Translations under genes and position numbers: made by a program
Assembly: GCA_902797345.1 (NCBI GenBank)
Contig: CADBSL010000080.1
Span: forward strand, 1-11,923
Length of the DNA: 11,923 bases
Origin: an uncultured Eubacteriales bacterium
GTDB taxonomy: Bacteria; Bacillota; Clostridia; Peptostreptococcales; Anaerovoracaceae
Direction of reading: 5' to 3'
Notes under the pieces: model-generated
The model's input: the letters and a program-made list of their open reading frames with translations, nothing else
Databases searched by the model: none
Told to the model about the DNA's origin: nothing
Shown here: positions 1 to 8,704 of the stretch, in pieces
Layout: every line of letters begins with the position of its first letter
Numbering within the stretch: the stretch's first letter is position 1

Positions 1-489
1 CCCTACACCGGGAAAGCCCACTGGGAAGATCCCCGGCGGTTCGGGTGCAGTGAGGCCTACGTCCCCTATATCCAGCAGACCAGAAAAAAGGTGGAGGATA
101 TCCACGCTTTTGTCCTGGAGCATAGCGCGGAGATCGACTCCATCAACATCGCCTGCCCGGATCCGGAACTGCGGGAAGAACTCAGAAAGCAGCTTCGGGA
201 GAAGGTGAAGGGCGTGAAGCTGACCAGCTCCGTCACGCACCTGACGGAGATGATCAACGAGGAAGCCGGGAAGGCTTCCGGATTGAGATTCGTCTGCGAG
301 ATGCTGGGGATCCCTCAGGAGCGGACCGTCGCGGCGGGAGATGCGGACAATGACATCGACATGATCCGCTGGGCCGGTCTGGGAGTGGCGGTGGCCAATG
401 CATCCCCCAACTGCCTGGCGGCGGCGGACCGGATCATCGGCAGCAACGATGACAACAGCATCGCGAAGCTGATCGAGGAGATCCTGTGA
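1..489 (+). CDS. Cof-type HAD family hydrolase, 3' part (5' end outside window)
   Basis: The frame is open from base 1, giving 162 C-terminal residues that end at TGA 487-489. Visible residue 91 is the motif III lysine (EAGKASGL). It is followed by the motif IV block AAGDADNDIDM, with the Mg-binding aspartates at visible residues 114 and 118, and by the GVAVANA strand typical of the Cof/YidA (HAD-IIB) group. The upstream part belongs to the cap domain. Family members dephosphorylate small phosphorylated metabolites such as sugar phosphates or flavin precursors in the cytosol. The substrate cannot be told from this fragment, and the motif I nucleophile (DxD) lies before the window. An internal GTG at 91 could start a shorter ORF, but homology-like sequence continues upstream of it, so the gene is simply cut by the window edge. 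It converges on thrS and shares its terminator. Confidence 0.88.
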   Translation, partial: PYTGKAHWEDPRRFGCSEAYVPYIQQTRKKVEDIHAFVLEHSAEIDSINIACPDPELREELRKQLREKVKGVKLTSSVTHLTEMINEEAGKASGLRFVCEMLGIPQERTVAAGDADNDIDMIRWAGLGVAVANASPNCLAAADRIIGSNDDNSIAKLIEEIL

Positions 490-494
490 ATAAA

Positions 495-534
495 AAGGCC
501 TGATGGTAAAACCATCAGGCCTTGATCGTTTTTT
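495..534. terminator. Bidirectional Rho-independent terminator between convergent genes
   Basis: A perfect 13-bp inverted repeat (495-507 AAGGCCTGATGGT, 511-523 ACCATCAGGCCTT) encloses an AAA loop. On the plus strand a T run follows at 529-534. On the minus strand the stem is followed directly by T residues (complement of AAAAA at 492-496). It sits 6 nt after the HAD stop codon and 22 nt beyond the thrS stop codon, so it can end both transcripts. Confidence 0.9.
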
Positions 535-544
535 GTTCGATTGG

Positions 545-2332
<1,788 letters not shown>

Positions 2333-2370
2333 CAACAATGTCTCCTCTCAATAAAACACGCATTTGATAT

Positions 2371-2399
2371 ATTGTATCACAAATGTTTCAACATTTCAC
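2371..2399 (-). promoter_or_regulatory. Probable SigA-type promoter of thrS with extended -10
   Basis: On the minus strand, TACAAT (complement of 2371-2376) is preceded by TGA (complement of 2377-2379), forming an extended -10. A weak -35, GTGAAA (complement of 2394-2399), lies 17 nt upstream. Initiation would fall near 2364, leaving a leader of about 30 nt before the ATG at 2332. A perfect 7-bp inverted repeat, AAATGTT-TC-AACATTT (2381-2396), fills the spacer and could be an operator. The -10 assignment is good; the operator idea is inference. Confidence 0.6.
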
Positions 2400-2421
2400 T
2401 ATTTATTTGAGTCGAAAGACG

Positions 2422-2532
2422 GGAGTCAGGAGTCTCGAGAGCATTATTTCGGATATCTTTGATCCATGCGACCTCATACTTCAGACTTAAGACTCCAGAC
2501 TTAAGACTTCAGACTCCAGACTTAAGACTTCA
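2422..2532. repeat. GACTYMA-type 7-bp tandem array with an inverted left arm
   Basis: The right arm (2477-2532) holds eight units in exact 7-bp phase: TACTTCA, GACTTAA, GACTCCA, GACTTAA, GACTTCA, GACTCCA, GACTTAA, GACTTCA. The left arm (2422-2435) holds two units in the opposite orientation, GGAGTCA and GGAGTCT. These could pair with AGACTCCAGACTTA at 2490-2503 or 2511-2524, 11 of 14 positions matching. About 40 bases of unrelated sequence separate the arms. The array lies between the thrS promoter and the promoter of the CoA-transferase operon. A related element of the same unit family occurs at 9395-9467. No gene is visible here. Confidence 0.85.
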
Positions 2533-2538
2533 GACCCC

Positions 2539-2567
2539 TTGCATTTCCCTTCCCCGCTCTATATAAT
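2539..2567 (+). promoter_or_regulatory. Probable SigA-type promoter of the CoA-transferase/ahcY operon
   Basis: A perfect TATAAT at 2562-2567 has TTGCAT at 2539-2544, 17 nt upstream; only the first three bases match the -35 consensus. Initiation would fall near 2574, about 25 nt before the ATG at 2600, which has AGGAG at 2589-2593. The -35 directly abuts the heptad array, so array length changes would alter sequence just upstream of RNA polymerase contacts. Confidence 0.65.
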
Positions 2568-2599
2568 AAAGTGTTAAGACTATTTTTCAGGAGAGCATC

Positions 2600-3940
2600 A
2601 TGAGCTATTTGACAGAATATAAATCGAAACTCCGCAGTGCGGAGGAAGCCGTCCGGGTGATCCAAAGCGGTGACTGGGTGGAGTACACCCTGTCCCTGGC
2701 CCAGCCTTACCTGCTGGACGAGGCGCTGGCCGCCAGAAAAGAGGAACTCTCGGACATCAAAGTCCGGGGCATGTACACCATGCGGCCCCTGAAGATCCTG
2801 GAGGCGGACCCGAAGCGGGAGACCTTTACTTACTCCGTGTGGCAGATGAGCGGACTGGACCGGAAATACCACGACCGGGGGATCTGCAGCTACCAGGCCG
2901 GAGTCTACCGGTATAAGCCGGTGTATTACCGGAATTATCTCCACGTGGACGTGGCCATGCTCTGCGTGGGACCGATGGATGAGGAGGGCTATTTCAGCTT
3001 TTCCTACATCAACTCCTCGCAAAAGGCCATCTGCGATGCGGCAAAGACCGTCATCGTGGAGATCAATCACAATATGAAAAAGGTGTATGGCGGATACGAT
3101 GACAGGATCCACATTTCCGAAGTGGATTTCATCGTGGAAGGGGTGGACCACCCCATGCCGGAGATCCCGCCCATCACCCCCAATGAGATTGATAAAAAGA
3201 TCGCGGCCAACATCCTGCCCTACATCCCCGACGGGGCCAACCTGCAGCTGGGGATCGGAGGGATGCCCAATGTGATCGGACAGATGTTGGCGGAATCGGA
3301 TCTGAAGGACCTGGGAATGTACACCGAAATGACCTGCGACGGGTTCGTGGACCTGGCGGAGGCCGGCAAGCTCACCAACAAGAACAACCGGGTGGGAGAA
3401 GGCCGGGGCGTCTGGTCCGTGGCGATGGGAAGCCGGAGAGTCCATGAGTGGGTGACGGAGAACCCGGAAGTGGCGTCCTTCCCGGTGGACTTTGTCAATT
3501 CGCCCAGGGTCATGTCGGAAAACGACAACCTGACCTGCATCGTCAACTGTGTGTCTTTGGATCTGTACAGCCAGTTCAGCTCGGAATCCGCCGGCACCCG
3601 GCAGATCAGCGGCACCGGCGGTCAGATCGATTTTGTGGAAGGGGCCTTTGAATCCAAAGGCGGGAAGTGCTTTATCGCCCTTTCCTCCACCCGGAAGGAC
3701 AAAGAAGGGAACCTGGTGTCCCGGATCGTGCCTACCTTTGCTCCCGGCGAGATCGTCTCCACCCCCCGGAGCCTGGCCTTTTATGCCGCAACGGAATACG
3801 GAGTGGTGAACCTGGCAGGATTGTCCACCTGGGAGCGGGCGGAAGCGGTGATCTCCCTGGCGCACCCGGATTTCCGGGAGGAACTGATCCGGGAAGCGGA
3901 GAAGATGAACATCTGGCGCAGAAGCAATAAATTAAGATAG
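2600..3940 (+). CDS. CoA-transferase of the butyryl-CoA:acetate / 4-hydroxybutyrate type
   Basis: At 446 aa it has the full length of the acetyl-CoA hydrolase/transferase (family I CoA-transferase) group, which moves CoA between carboxylic acids through a glutamyl-CoA thioester. Visible landmarks are GIGGMPN (218-224), the probable catalytic glutamate E243 in MYTEMTCDG, the glycine-rich GTRQISGTGGQIDF (332-345), SSTRKDKEGN (362-371), and a C-terminal STWERAEAV...AHPDFREELI block. This C-terminus closely resembles butyryl-CoA:acetate CoA-transferases of gut butyrate producers and 4-hydroxybutyrate CoA-transferases. The sequence alone does not decide between these substrates. It heads a two-gene operon with the adenosylhomocysteinase-like gene 15 nt downstream. 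AGGAG at 2589-2593 fixes the start, 6 nt away. No butyrate-pathway genes (thl, hbd, crt, bcd) are in the window. Confidence 0.93.
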   Translation: MSYLTEYKSKLRSAEEAVRVIQSGDWVEYTLSLAQPYLLDEALAARKEELSDIKVRGMYTMRPLKILEADPKRETFTYSVWQMSGLDRKYHDRGICSYQAGVYRYKPVYYRNYLHVDVAMLCVGPMDEEGYFSFSYINSSQKAICDAAKTVIVEINHNMKKVYGGYDDRIHISEVDFIVEGVDHPMPEIPPITPNEIDKKIAANILPYIPDGANLQLGIGGMPNVIGQMLAESDLKDLGMYTEMTCDGFVDLAEAGKLTNKNNRVGEGRGVWSVAMGSRRVHEWVTENPEVASFPVDFVNSPRVMSENDNLTCIVNCVSLDLYSQFSSESAGTRQISGTGGQIDFVEGAFESKGGKCFIALSSTRKDKEGNLVSRIVPTFAPGEIVSTPRSLAFYAATEYGVVNLAGLSTWERAEAVISLAHPDFREELIREAEKMNIWRRSNKLR

Positions 3941-3955
3941 ATAAGGAACCAAGAC

Positions 3956-5206
3956 ATGAAAGACAACGAAATCAGAGATATCAACCTGGCGCCTTCGGGC
4001 CGTCAGAAGATCGAATGGGTGCGGCACAATATGCCTCTGCTGAACGGGCTGGAGGAGGAATTCCGGAAGACCCGGCCCTTTGAGGGAGTTAAGATCTCCC
4101 TGTCGGTGCACCTGGAGGCCAAGACGGCTTACCTGTGCGAAGTGCTGGCGACCGGCGGAGCGCAGATGTCCGTCACCGGCAGCAACGTGCTCTCTACCCA
4201 GGACGATGTGGCGGCGGCGCTGGCAGCCACCGGCATGAAAGTCTACGCCATCCACGGGGCAACGCCGGAGCAGTATGACCGGCACATCGAGATGGCCTTA
4301 GAACACGCCCCCAACATCATCATCGACGACGGGGGAGACCTGGTCAATATGCTCCACACGAAGCGTCCGGATCTGATGAAGGACCTGTGGGGCGGGTGCG
4401 AAGAGACCACCACCGGCATCATCCGCCTCAAGGCAATGGAACGGGAAGGAGCCCTGAAGTGTCCCATGGTGGCGGTGAACGATGCCAAATGCAAGCACCT
4501 GTTCGATAACCGGTACGGTACCGGGCAGTCCGTGTGGGACAGCCTGCTGAGAAATACCAACCTGATCATCGCCGGCAAGACCGTGGTGGTGGGCGGCTAC
4601 GGGTGGTGCTCCAAGGGGATCGCCATGCGGGCCAAGGCCCTGGGGGCCCGGGTCATCGTGACGGAGATCGACCCGATCCCGGCCATCGAAGCGGTGATGG
4701 ACGGGTTCGAAGTGATGAAGATGCACGAAGCAGCGAAGCGGGGCGACTTTTTCGTGTCCGCCACCGGCTGCAATAAGGTCGTCACCTACGAAGACATGCT
4801 GGAGATGAAGGAAGGGGCCATCCTGGCCAACGCCGGTCACTTCAATGTGGAGATCGACGTGGCGGAGCTGGAGAAGCGCTGCCTGGAAAAGAAGGAGACC
4901 CGGAAGAATATCATGGGCTACAAGCTGGAGAACGGCCGGTGGATCCACCTGATCGCCGAGGGGCGGCTGGTGAACATCGCGGCGGCGGACGGACACCCGG
5001 CGGAGATCATGGACATGAGCTTCGCGGTCCAGGCCTTCAGCGCCCTGTATATACTGGAAAACCACGAAAAACTGGAGAATAAGGTCATCGATGTGTCCGA
5101 GGAGATCGACCTTCGGATCGGACGGAGAAAGCTTTCCGCCTGGGGCATCGAGATCGACAGCCTGACGGAGGAGCAGGAGAGGTATTTGAATAGTTGGGAC
5201 CTGTAA
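3956..5206 (+). CDS. ahcY: Adenosylhomocysteinase, archaeal/Thermotoga-like short form
   Basis: Hydrolyses S-adenosylhomocysteine (or a close analogue) to homocysteine and nucleoside, recycling the product of SAM-dependent methylation; NAD-dependent and cytosolic. Landmarks by residue: H52 (SVHLEAKTA), D125 (DDGGDL), E150 (EETTTG), K180 and D184-N185 (KHLFDNRYGTGQS), the Rossmann loop GGYGWCSKG (213-221), H294 (NAGHFNVEID) and H347 (ADGHPAEIMDMSF). The 416-residue length, YGTGQS where animal enzymes have YGCRES, and the AADGHPAEIMDMSF block fit the short archaeal/Thermotoga branch. It ends in LNSWDL rather than the Lys/Tyr-containing tail of eukaryotic enzymes. Some enzymes in that branch prefer S-inosylhomocysteine, so the exact substrate is open. 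AAGGA at 3943-3947 lies 8 nt before ATG. It is co-transcribed with the CoA-transferase, with no riboswitch between them. Confidence 0.93.
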   Translation: MKDNEIRDINLAPSGRQKIEWVRHNMPLLNGLEEEFRKTRPFEGVKISLSVHLEAKTAYLCEVLATGGAQMSVTGSNVLSTQDDVAAALAATGMKVYAIHGATPEQYDRHIEMALEHAPNIIIDDGGDLVNMLHTKRPDLMKDLWGGCEETTTGIIRLKAMEREGALKCPMVAVNDAKCKHLFDNRYGTGQSVWDSLLRNTNLIIAGKTVVVGGYGWCSKGIAMRAKALGARVIVTEIDPIPAIEAVMDGFEVMKMHEAAKRGDFFVSATGCNKVVTYEDMLEMKEGAILANAGHFNVEIDVAELEKRCLEKKETRKNIMGYKLENGRWIHLIAEGRLVNIAAADGHPAEIMDMSFAVQAFSALYILENHEKLENKVIDVSEEIDLRIGRRKLSAWGIEIDSLTEEQERYLNSWDL

Positions 5207-5233
5207 GCTATAAGCTGGGAGCTAGGAGCTAAA
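5206..5233 (+). repeat. AGCTRRR-type 7-bp tandem array filling the ahcY-LTA synthase gap
   Basis: Four exact-phase units: AGCTATA (5206-5212), AGCTGGG (5213-5219), AGCTAGG (5220-5226) and AGCTAAA (5227-5233). The first base is the last base of the ahcY TAA stop, and the array ends 2 nt before the ATG at 5236. It therefore makes up essentially the whole intercistronic gap. Confidence 0.85.
5224..5228 (+). promoter_or_regulatory. Shine-Dalgarno sequence built from the heptad repeat
   Basis: AGGAG spans the junction of the third and fourth AGCT heptads and lies 7 nt before the ATG at 5236. It is the only good ribosome binding site for the LTA-synthase-like gene, so the repeat has become part of the translation signal. 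Position and spacing are seen directly; use by ribosomes is inferred. Confidence 0.8.
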
Positions 5234-5235
5234 TA

Positions 5236-7968
5236 ATGGAAGAACAAAACGAAACAATTAAGACAGGCGGGAAGCACCGGGCCCCGGGAAAGGGGCACCC
5301 GGTCGTCTATATCATTGCGGCGGCCATGGCGGCGCTGACCCTGTGGAAATGCTGGTACTATTACAGCCTGATGGACGGGGGCGCGGCGATCTGGCCGGCG
5401 ACACTCATCACCTTTGTGATCCTGGTGGTGATCTCCCTGATCTTTAAGCGAAAGTGGATCTTCGGGATCCTGTATCTGCTGCTGTCGGCCCTGATGGCGG
5501 CGGATGTGAATTACTTTGGTTTTTTCAACCGGAAGCTGACGGTCTCCGCCATTGCCTCGGCAGGAGGACTGGTGGGAGGCGCCATTGAGAGTGTGAAGGC
5601 GGCTTTCATGCTGAATTCCCTGTGGCTCTTTGTGGATGCTCTGCTGGTGATCCTTCTGGGTATCATCGGCGCAGTTCGGGCCCGGAAAAGACAAAAGGCT
5701 TTGACAAAATCCGGGGTGCCGAAAAAAGAAGCCCAGCTGGAATCCTGGGGAGCCCTTTCCTCCGGGAAGAAGAGGCTGTGCTTCCTGTTGGCGGCGGCGC
5801 TGCTCCTGGCGGGTTCCGTGGCCATCATGCCCAAAAGCGATTCCATGGCCGGGTCCGTCCTGAATACGGAATTCTTTTCCTATCACCTGAGGGACCTGAC
5901 GGGGATCCACGAGATCAAAGCCGCCGGGAAGGACTTCAGCAATATCGGGATGTACCAGGGGGATTACGCCGCTGAAAAAGAGGGGCCGGATTTCGGCGTG
6001 GCGAAGGATATGAATCTCATCGTGATCCAGGTGGAAGCCATGCAGAATTTCGTGGTGAACCGGAAATACAACGGACAGGAGATTACCCCCTTTATCAATA
6101 AGCTGATCAAAGAGGACAGCTTTTACTTCGATTCCTATTATCAGCAGACCGGCAGCGGCAACACTTCCGACGCGGAGTTCGCCACCAATAATTCCCTGTA
6201 TGGGACGATGGACTACTATACTTACGGGATCTACACCAACAATTACTGGCGGGGACTGCCCTATCTTCTGAAAGAAGACGGGTATACCTGCGCGGACGTT
6301 TATCATGCCTACGACAAGACCTTCTGGAGCCGGAACGCCGCTTATCCCGGACTGGGCTTCGACACCTTCTATTCTCAGGAAGACTTCACCTTCGACAAAA
6401 AGAAGGACGTGATCGGGATGGGACTGAACGACTCGGAATTCTTCCGGCAGTCTCTGGAAAAGATGAAGGAGAAGAAGGAGCCCTTCTACAGCTTTATGAT
6501 CACCCTGTCCTCCCACTATCCTTTCGAGATCGAGGACTCGGACTTCAAGCTGCTGAAGAAGGATGTGGACACCCACTTCGGGAATTACCTGCAGAGCATG
6601 AACTACGTGGATCAGTGCCTGGAGGAATTCTTTGAGGAACTGGAAGAAGAGGGACTGGCGGACAACACGGTGGTGGCCTTCTATGGGGACCACCTGGGGA
6701 TGAACCCCAAGACCGTGGACGTTCGGCTGAGGATGAGTGAGTATCTGGACGTGGAGGAATACAGTTATGAGGATGCCATGAACATCCCGTTGGTGATCCA
6801 TGTCCCGGGTCTCGGGAAACGGGATACCGTGGAAATGGTGGGAGGTCAGGCGGACTTCATGCCCACCATCGCCTACCTGTTAGGGCTGGAAGACCTGGAT
6901 ACCCTGTATTTCGGACACAATCTTTTGACCATTGATGAGAACTTCGTGCCGGTGCGCTCCTATGTGGCGGAAGGTTCCTTCCTGACGGGAGACATCATGT
7001 TCAAGATGAGCACGGCGGGCCTTTTCAGTGATTCGGAGATCGTGGACCGCAGGACCCATGAGACCCATTCTCTGGAAGGGTACGAAGATCTGTATGAAAA
7101 ATCCCTGTCGATGCTGAAGACGGCGGACTTCTATCTGGACGAAGACGTTCTTCGGCAGGTGCTGCAGGAGGGCAAAGACCTGGAGACATTGATCAACGAG
7201 ACGAAGGAGAACGCCACCGGAGATGACACGGATCAGTATTACAGCCCCGTACCCCGGGCAGAGGTCATCATGTCTGCAGCCAACAGCAAAGACCCGAAGC
7301 GGGACGGCCTGTACTGTCTGGAGAATATGGATGAGCTTTATGAAGACGGCGTCCGGGATATCTTCGTCAATCTGACCTGGACCCGGGACGGCCACACCGT
7401 CATGTGTGAAGAACCGGAGCAGCTGTCCATCTACCTGCGGAACACTGCCGGCATCCGGAGCTACGAAGACATCCTCTATGCCAAGGAGAAGTTCTCCCGG
7501 AAGGGCCTGACGCTGATGACCGGGGAAGAGCTGCTGGAGTGGATGGAAGACCACAAGGACGTGAACGTCTACATCTCTCAGAACGACTGGACCTTTATCA
7601 AGACCAAGCCCGGCGGTTCCACCGAGAGCATTGCCTTCGCCCGGTATATGAAGGAGAACTATCCGAAGCTGATGGATCGGACCATTTTCATCCTGAAGGA
7701 CGGGGAGAAGCTGGTGAGCTTCATCCATGAAGGTCTGCACAATGTGATCTTCTATCCGGTGGATGAATATACGCTGGACAACATCCTGGAACTGAAGGAA
7801 AAGTATAATATCTATGGCTTCCTGCGGTCCTACGGCAACATCGATGAGATGATGGAAGCCTGGGATCTGGAGAATGACCCCTGCGGACTTTATGCTTATG
7901 TCTGGGAGGAAAAGGAGAAGAAGTACTTCCTGAAGAAGGGTCTGGCCGGAGTTGTCATGCTGCCGTAA
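5236..7968 (+). CDS. LTA synthase-like membrane phosphotransferase fused to a degenerate GDPD-like domain
   Basis: 910 aa. Five hydrophobic segments (about 23-44, 54-70, 74-97, 128-147, 180-198) precede an extracellular sulfatase-fold domain (about 255-605), the LtaS layout. LtaS-like residues are present: E267 (VEAMQNF), the nucleophile T310 (GSGNTSDAEF), H357, W364-x-R366 (FWSRN), H427 (SSHYPF) and D485-H486 (YGDHLGM). LtaS enzymes polymerise glycerol phosphate from phosphatidylglycerol on the outer face of the membrane. LtaS proteins are usually about 600-650 aa. Here residues about 674-910 form an added domain reading like a GDPD barrel: ENM (696-698), the strand and T-R-D-G turn (709-719), a SYEDILYAKE helix (742-751), TGEELLEWMEDHKDV (762-776) and a Y-G-F-L strand near the end. 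The GDPD catalytic positions are replaced (see findings). The polymer or lipid substrate is unknown; other LtaS-fold enzymes transfer phosphoethanolamine. The start is set by AGGAG at 5224-5228. Confidence 0.87.
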   Translation: MEEQNETIKTGGKHRAPGKGHPVVYIIAAAMAALTLWKCWYYYSLMDGGAAIWPATLITFVILVVISLIFKRKWIFGILYLLLSALMAADVNYFGFFNRKLTVSAIASAGGLVGGAIESVKAAFMLNSLWLFVDALLVILLGIIGAVRARKRQKALTKSGVPKKEAQLESWGALSSGKKRLCFLLAAALLLAGSVAIMPKSDSMAGSVLNTEFFSYHLRDLTGIHEIKAAGKDFSNIGMYQGDYAAEKEGPDFGVAKDMNLIVIQVEAMQNFVVNRKYNGQEITPFINKLIKEDSFYFDSYYQQTGSGNTSDAEFATNNSLYGTMDYYTYGIYTNNYWRGLPYLLKEDGYTCADVYHAYDKTFWSRNAAYPGLGFDTFYSQEDFTFDKKKDVIGMGLNDSEFFRQSLEKMKEKKEPFYSFMITLSSHYPFEIEDSDFKLLKKDVDTHFGNYLQSMNYVDQCLEEFFEELEEEGLADNTVVAFYGDHLGMNPKTVDVRLRMSEYLDVEEYSYEDAMNIPLVIHVPGLGKRDTVEMVGGQADFMPTIAYLLGLEDLDTLYFGHNLLTIDENFVPVRSYVAEGSFLTGDIMFKMSTAGLFSDSEIVDRRTHETHSLEGYEDLYEKSLSMLKTADFYLDEDVLRQVLQEGKDLETLINETKENATGDDTDQYYSPVPRAEVIMSAANSKDPKRDGLYCLENMDELYEDGVRDIFVNLTWTRDGHTVMCEEPEQLSIYLRNTAGIRSYEDILYAKEKFSRKGLTLMTGEELLEWMEDHKDVNVYISQNDWTFIKTKPGGSTESIAFARYMKENYPKLMDRTIFILKDGEKLVSFIHEGLHNVIFYPVDEYTLDNILELKEKYNIYGFLRSYGNIDEMMEAWDLENDPCGLYAYVWEEKEKKYFLKKGLAGVVMLP

Positions 7969-7981
7969 ATTATGGTATAAT
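7952..7981 (+). promoter_or_regulatory. Strong SigA-type promoter of the nitroreductase gene
   Basis: TTGTCA at 7952-7957 (5 of 6 consensus) and a perfect TATAAT at 7976-7981 are 18 nt apart, with TGG before the -10 (extended -10). The -35 lies inside the last codons of the LTA-synthase-like gene. Transcription would begin near 7988, giving a leader of about 27 nt. No terminator separates the two genes, so some readthrough is possible. Confidence 0.8.
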
Positions 7982-8014
7982 CAATTGTTAAAAATACATA
8001 TACGGAGGATAATC

Positions 8015-8647
8015 ATGGAGTTTTTTGATGTTTTAAATGCAAGATACAGTGTACGGAAATTTAAGGACGAACAGATCAAGGACGAGGATCTGCAGAAGAT
8101 CATCGCGGCGGCGGGCTGTGCTCCCTCCGCGAAGAATGCCCAGAACTGGCATTTTGTCGTGATCCAGGACAAAGATCTGTTGGAAAAGATGGGTCAGACG
8201 GTGGATGCGAAGATGGAAAAGATCGCAGCCGGTCTGGGAGAAGAAAAGGGCGCCAAGTTCCTGAAGTTCTCCCGGTTCTCCACCTTCTTCAGAAATGCAC
8301 CCACCTGCATCGCTGTCTTTGCCAATGAATACATCCCGGAAGGGCTGAAGGAAGTCATCGCGGCGGATATGCCCCAGATCGATCGGGACCGGATGTGGTA
8401 TGCGAACCCCGGCATCCAGAGCATCGGCGCAGCCCTGGAAAACATGGTGCTGGCCAGCTTTGCTCTGGGCTATGGTGCCTGCTGGATGACCAGTGCGAAC
8501 CACACCCTGTTGGAGCTGGAAGAGGTCATTCCTTTCCGGAAGGAAAAGCATAAACTGGTGGCCCTCGTACCTATGGGGATCCCCGAAGGCGAACGGAAAA
8601 GCCCGGCAAAACTGCCGACTGAGGAGATCATGACTGTCATTAAATAA
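8015..8647 (+). CDS. FMN-dependent nitroreductase family protein
   Basis: 210 aa. Members bind FMN and use NAD(P)H to reduce nitro compounds, quinones or flavins in the cytosol; the physiological substrate is not evident. FMN-binding signatures are visible: R10-Y-S-V-R14 near the N-terminus, SAKNAQNWHFVV (38-49), GIQSIGAALENMVLASFALGYGACW (133-157, dimer helix and flavin contact) and the C-terminal VPMGIPEGERKSP (185-197) preceding the last helix. The ATG at 8015 is chosen because GGAGG at 8004-8008 lies 6 nt before it and the FMN-binding RYSVR motif then falls at residues 10-14. An upstream in-frame ATG at 7957 overlaps the promoter and the preceding gene. The gene appears monocistronic, with its own promoter and terminator. 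Confidence 0.93.
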   Translation: MEFFDVLNARYSVRKFKDEQIKDEDLQKIIAAAGCAPSAKNAQNWHFVVIQDKDLLEKMGQTVDAKMEKIAAGLGEEKGAKFLKFSRFSTFFRNAPTCIAVFANEYIPEGLKEVIAADMPQIDRDRMWYANPGIQSIGAALENMVLASFALGYGACWMTSANHTLLELEEVIPFRKEKHKLVALVPMGIPEGERKSPAKLPTEEIMTVIK

Positions 8648-8656
8648 GCAAGCGTT

Positions 8657-8691
8657 CAGACCGGCTCCCTTTGCAGGGTCGGTCTGTTTTT
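8657..8691 (+). terminator. Rho-independent terminator after the nitroreductase gene
   Basis: CAGACCG (8657-8663) pairs with CGGTCTG (8680-8686), with an inner CCC/GGG pairing and a loop around TTTGCA. TTTTT at 8687-8691 follows. The T run touches the AGGAGG ribosome binding site (8692-8697) of the next gene, so the downstream gene needs readthrough or an unrecognised promoter. Confidence 0.82.
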
Positions 8692-8704
8692 AGGAGGAGA
8701 GCAA

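Noticed and set aside
2477..2532. Possible CRISPR array
   Set aside because: The repeats are 7 bp with no spacers, so it is a simple tandem array.
2339..2599. T-box leader for thrS
   Set aside because: The predicted start near 2364 leaves only about 30 nt of leader, and no specifier stem or T-box antiterminator is visible.
3941..3955. SAM or SAH riboswitch before ahcY
   Set aside because: The intergenic gap is only 15 nt and holds just a ribosome binding site; nothing riboswitch-like precedes the operon either.
4918..6801. 627-codon minus-strand ORF opposite ahcY and the LTA-synthase-like gene
   Set aside because: It crosses two clear plus-strand genes and their junction. The length comes from GC-rich codon use leaving few stops on the opposite strand; the His/Pro/Val-rich translation has no recognisable domain.
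7957..8014. Upstream ATG extending the nitroreductase N-terminus
   Set aside because: That stretch contains the -10 element and overlaps the preceding gene; GGAGG 6 nt before the ATG at 8015 fixes the shorter start.
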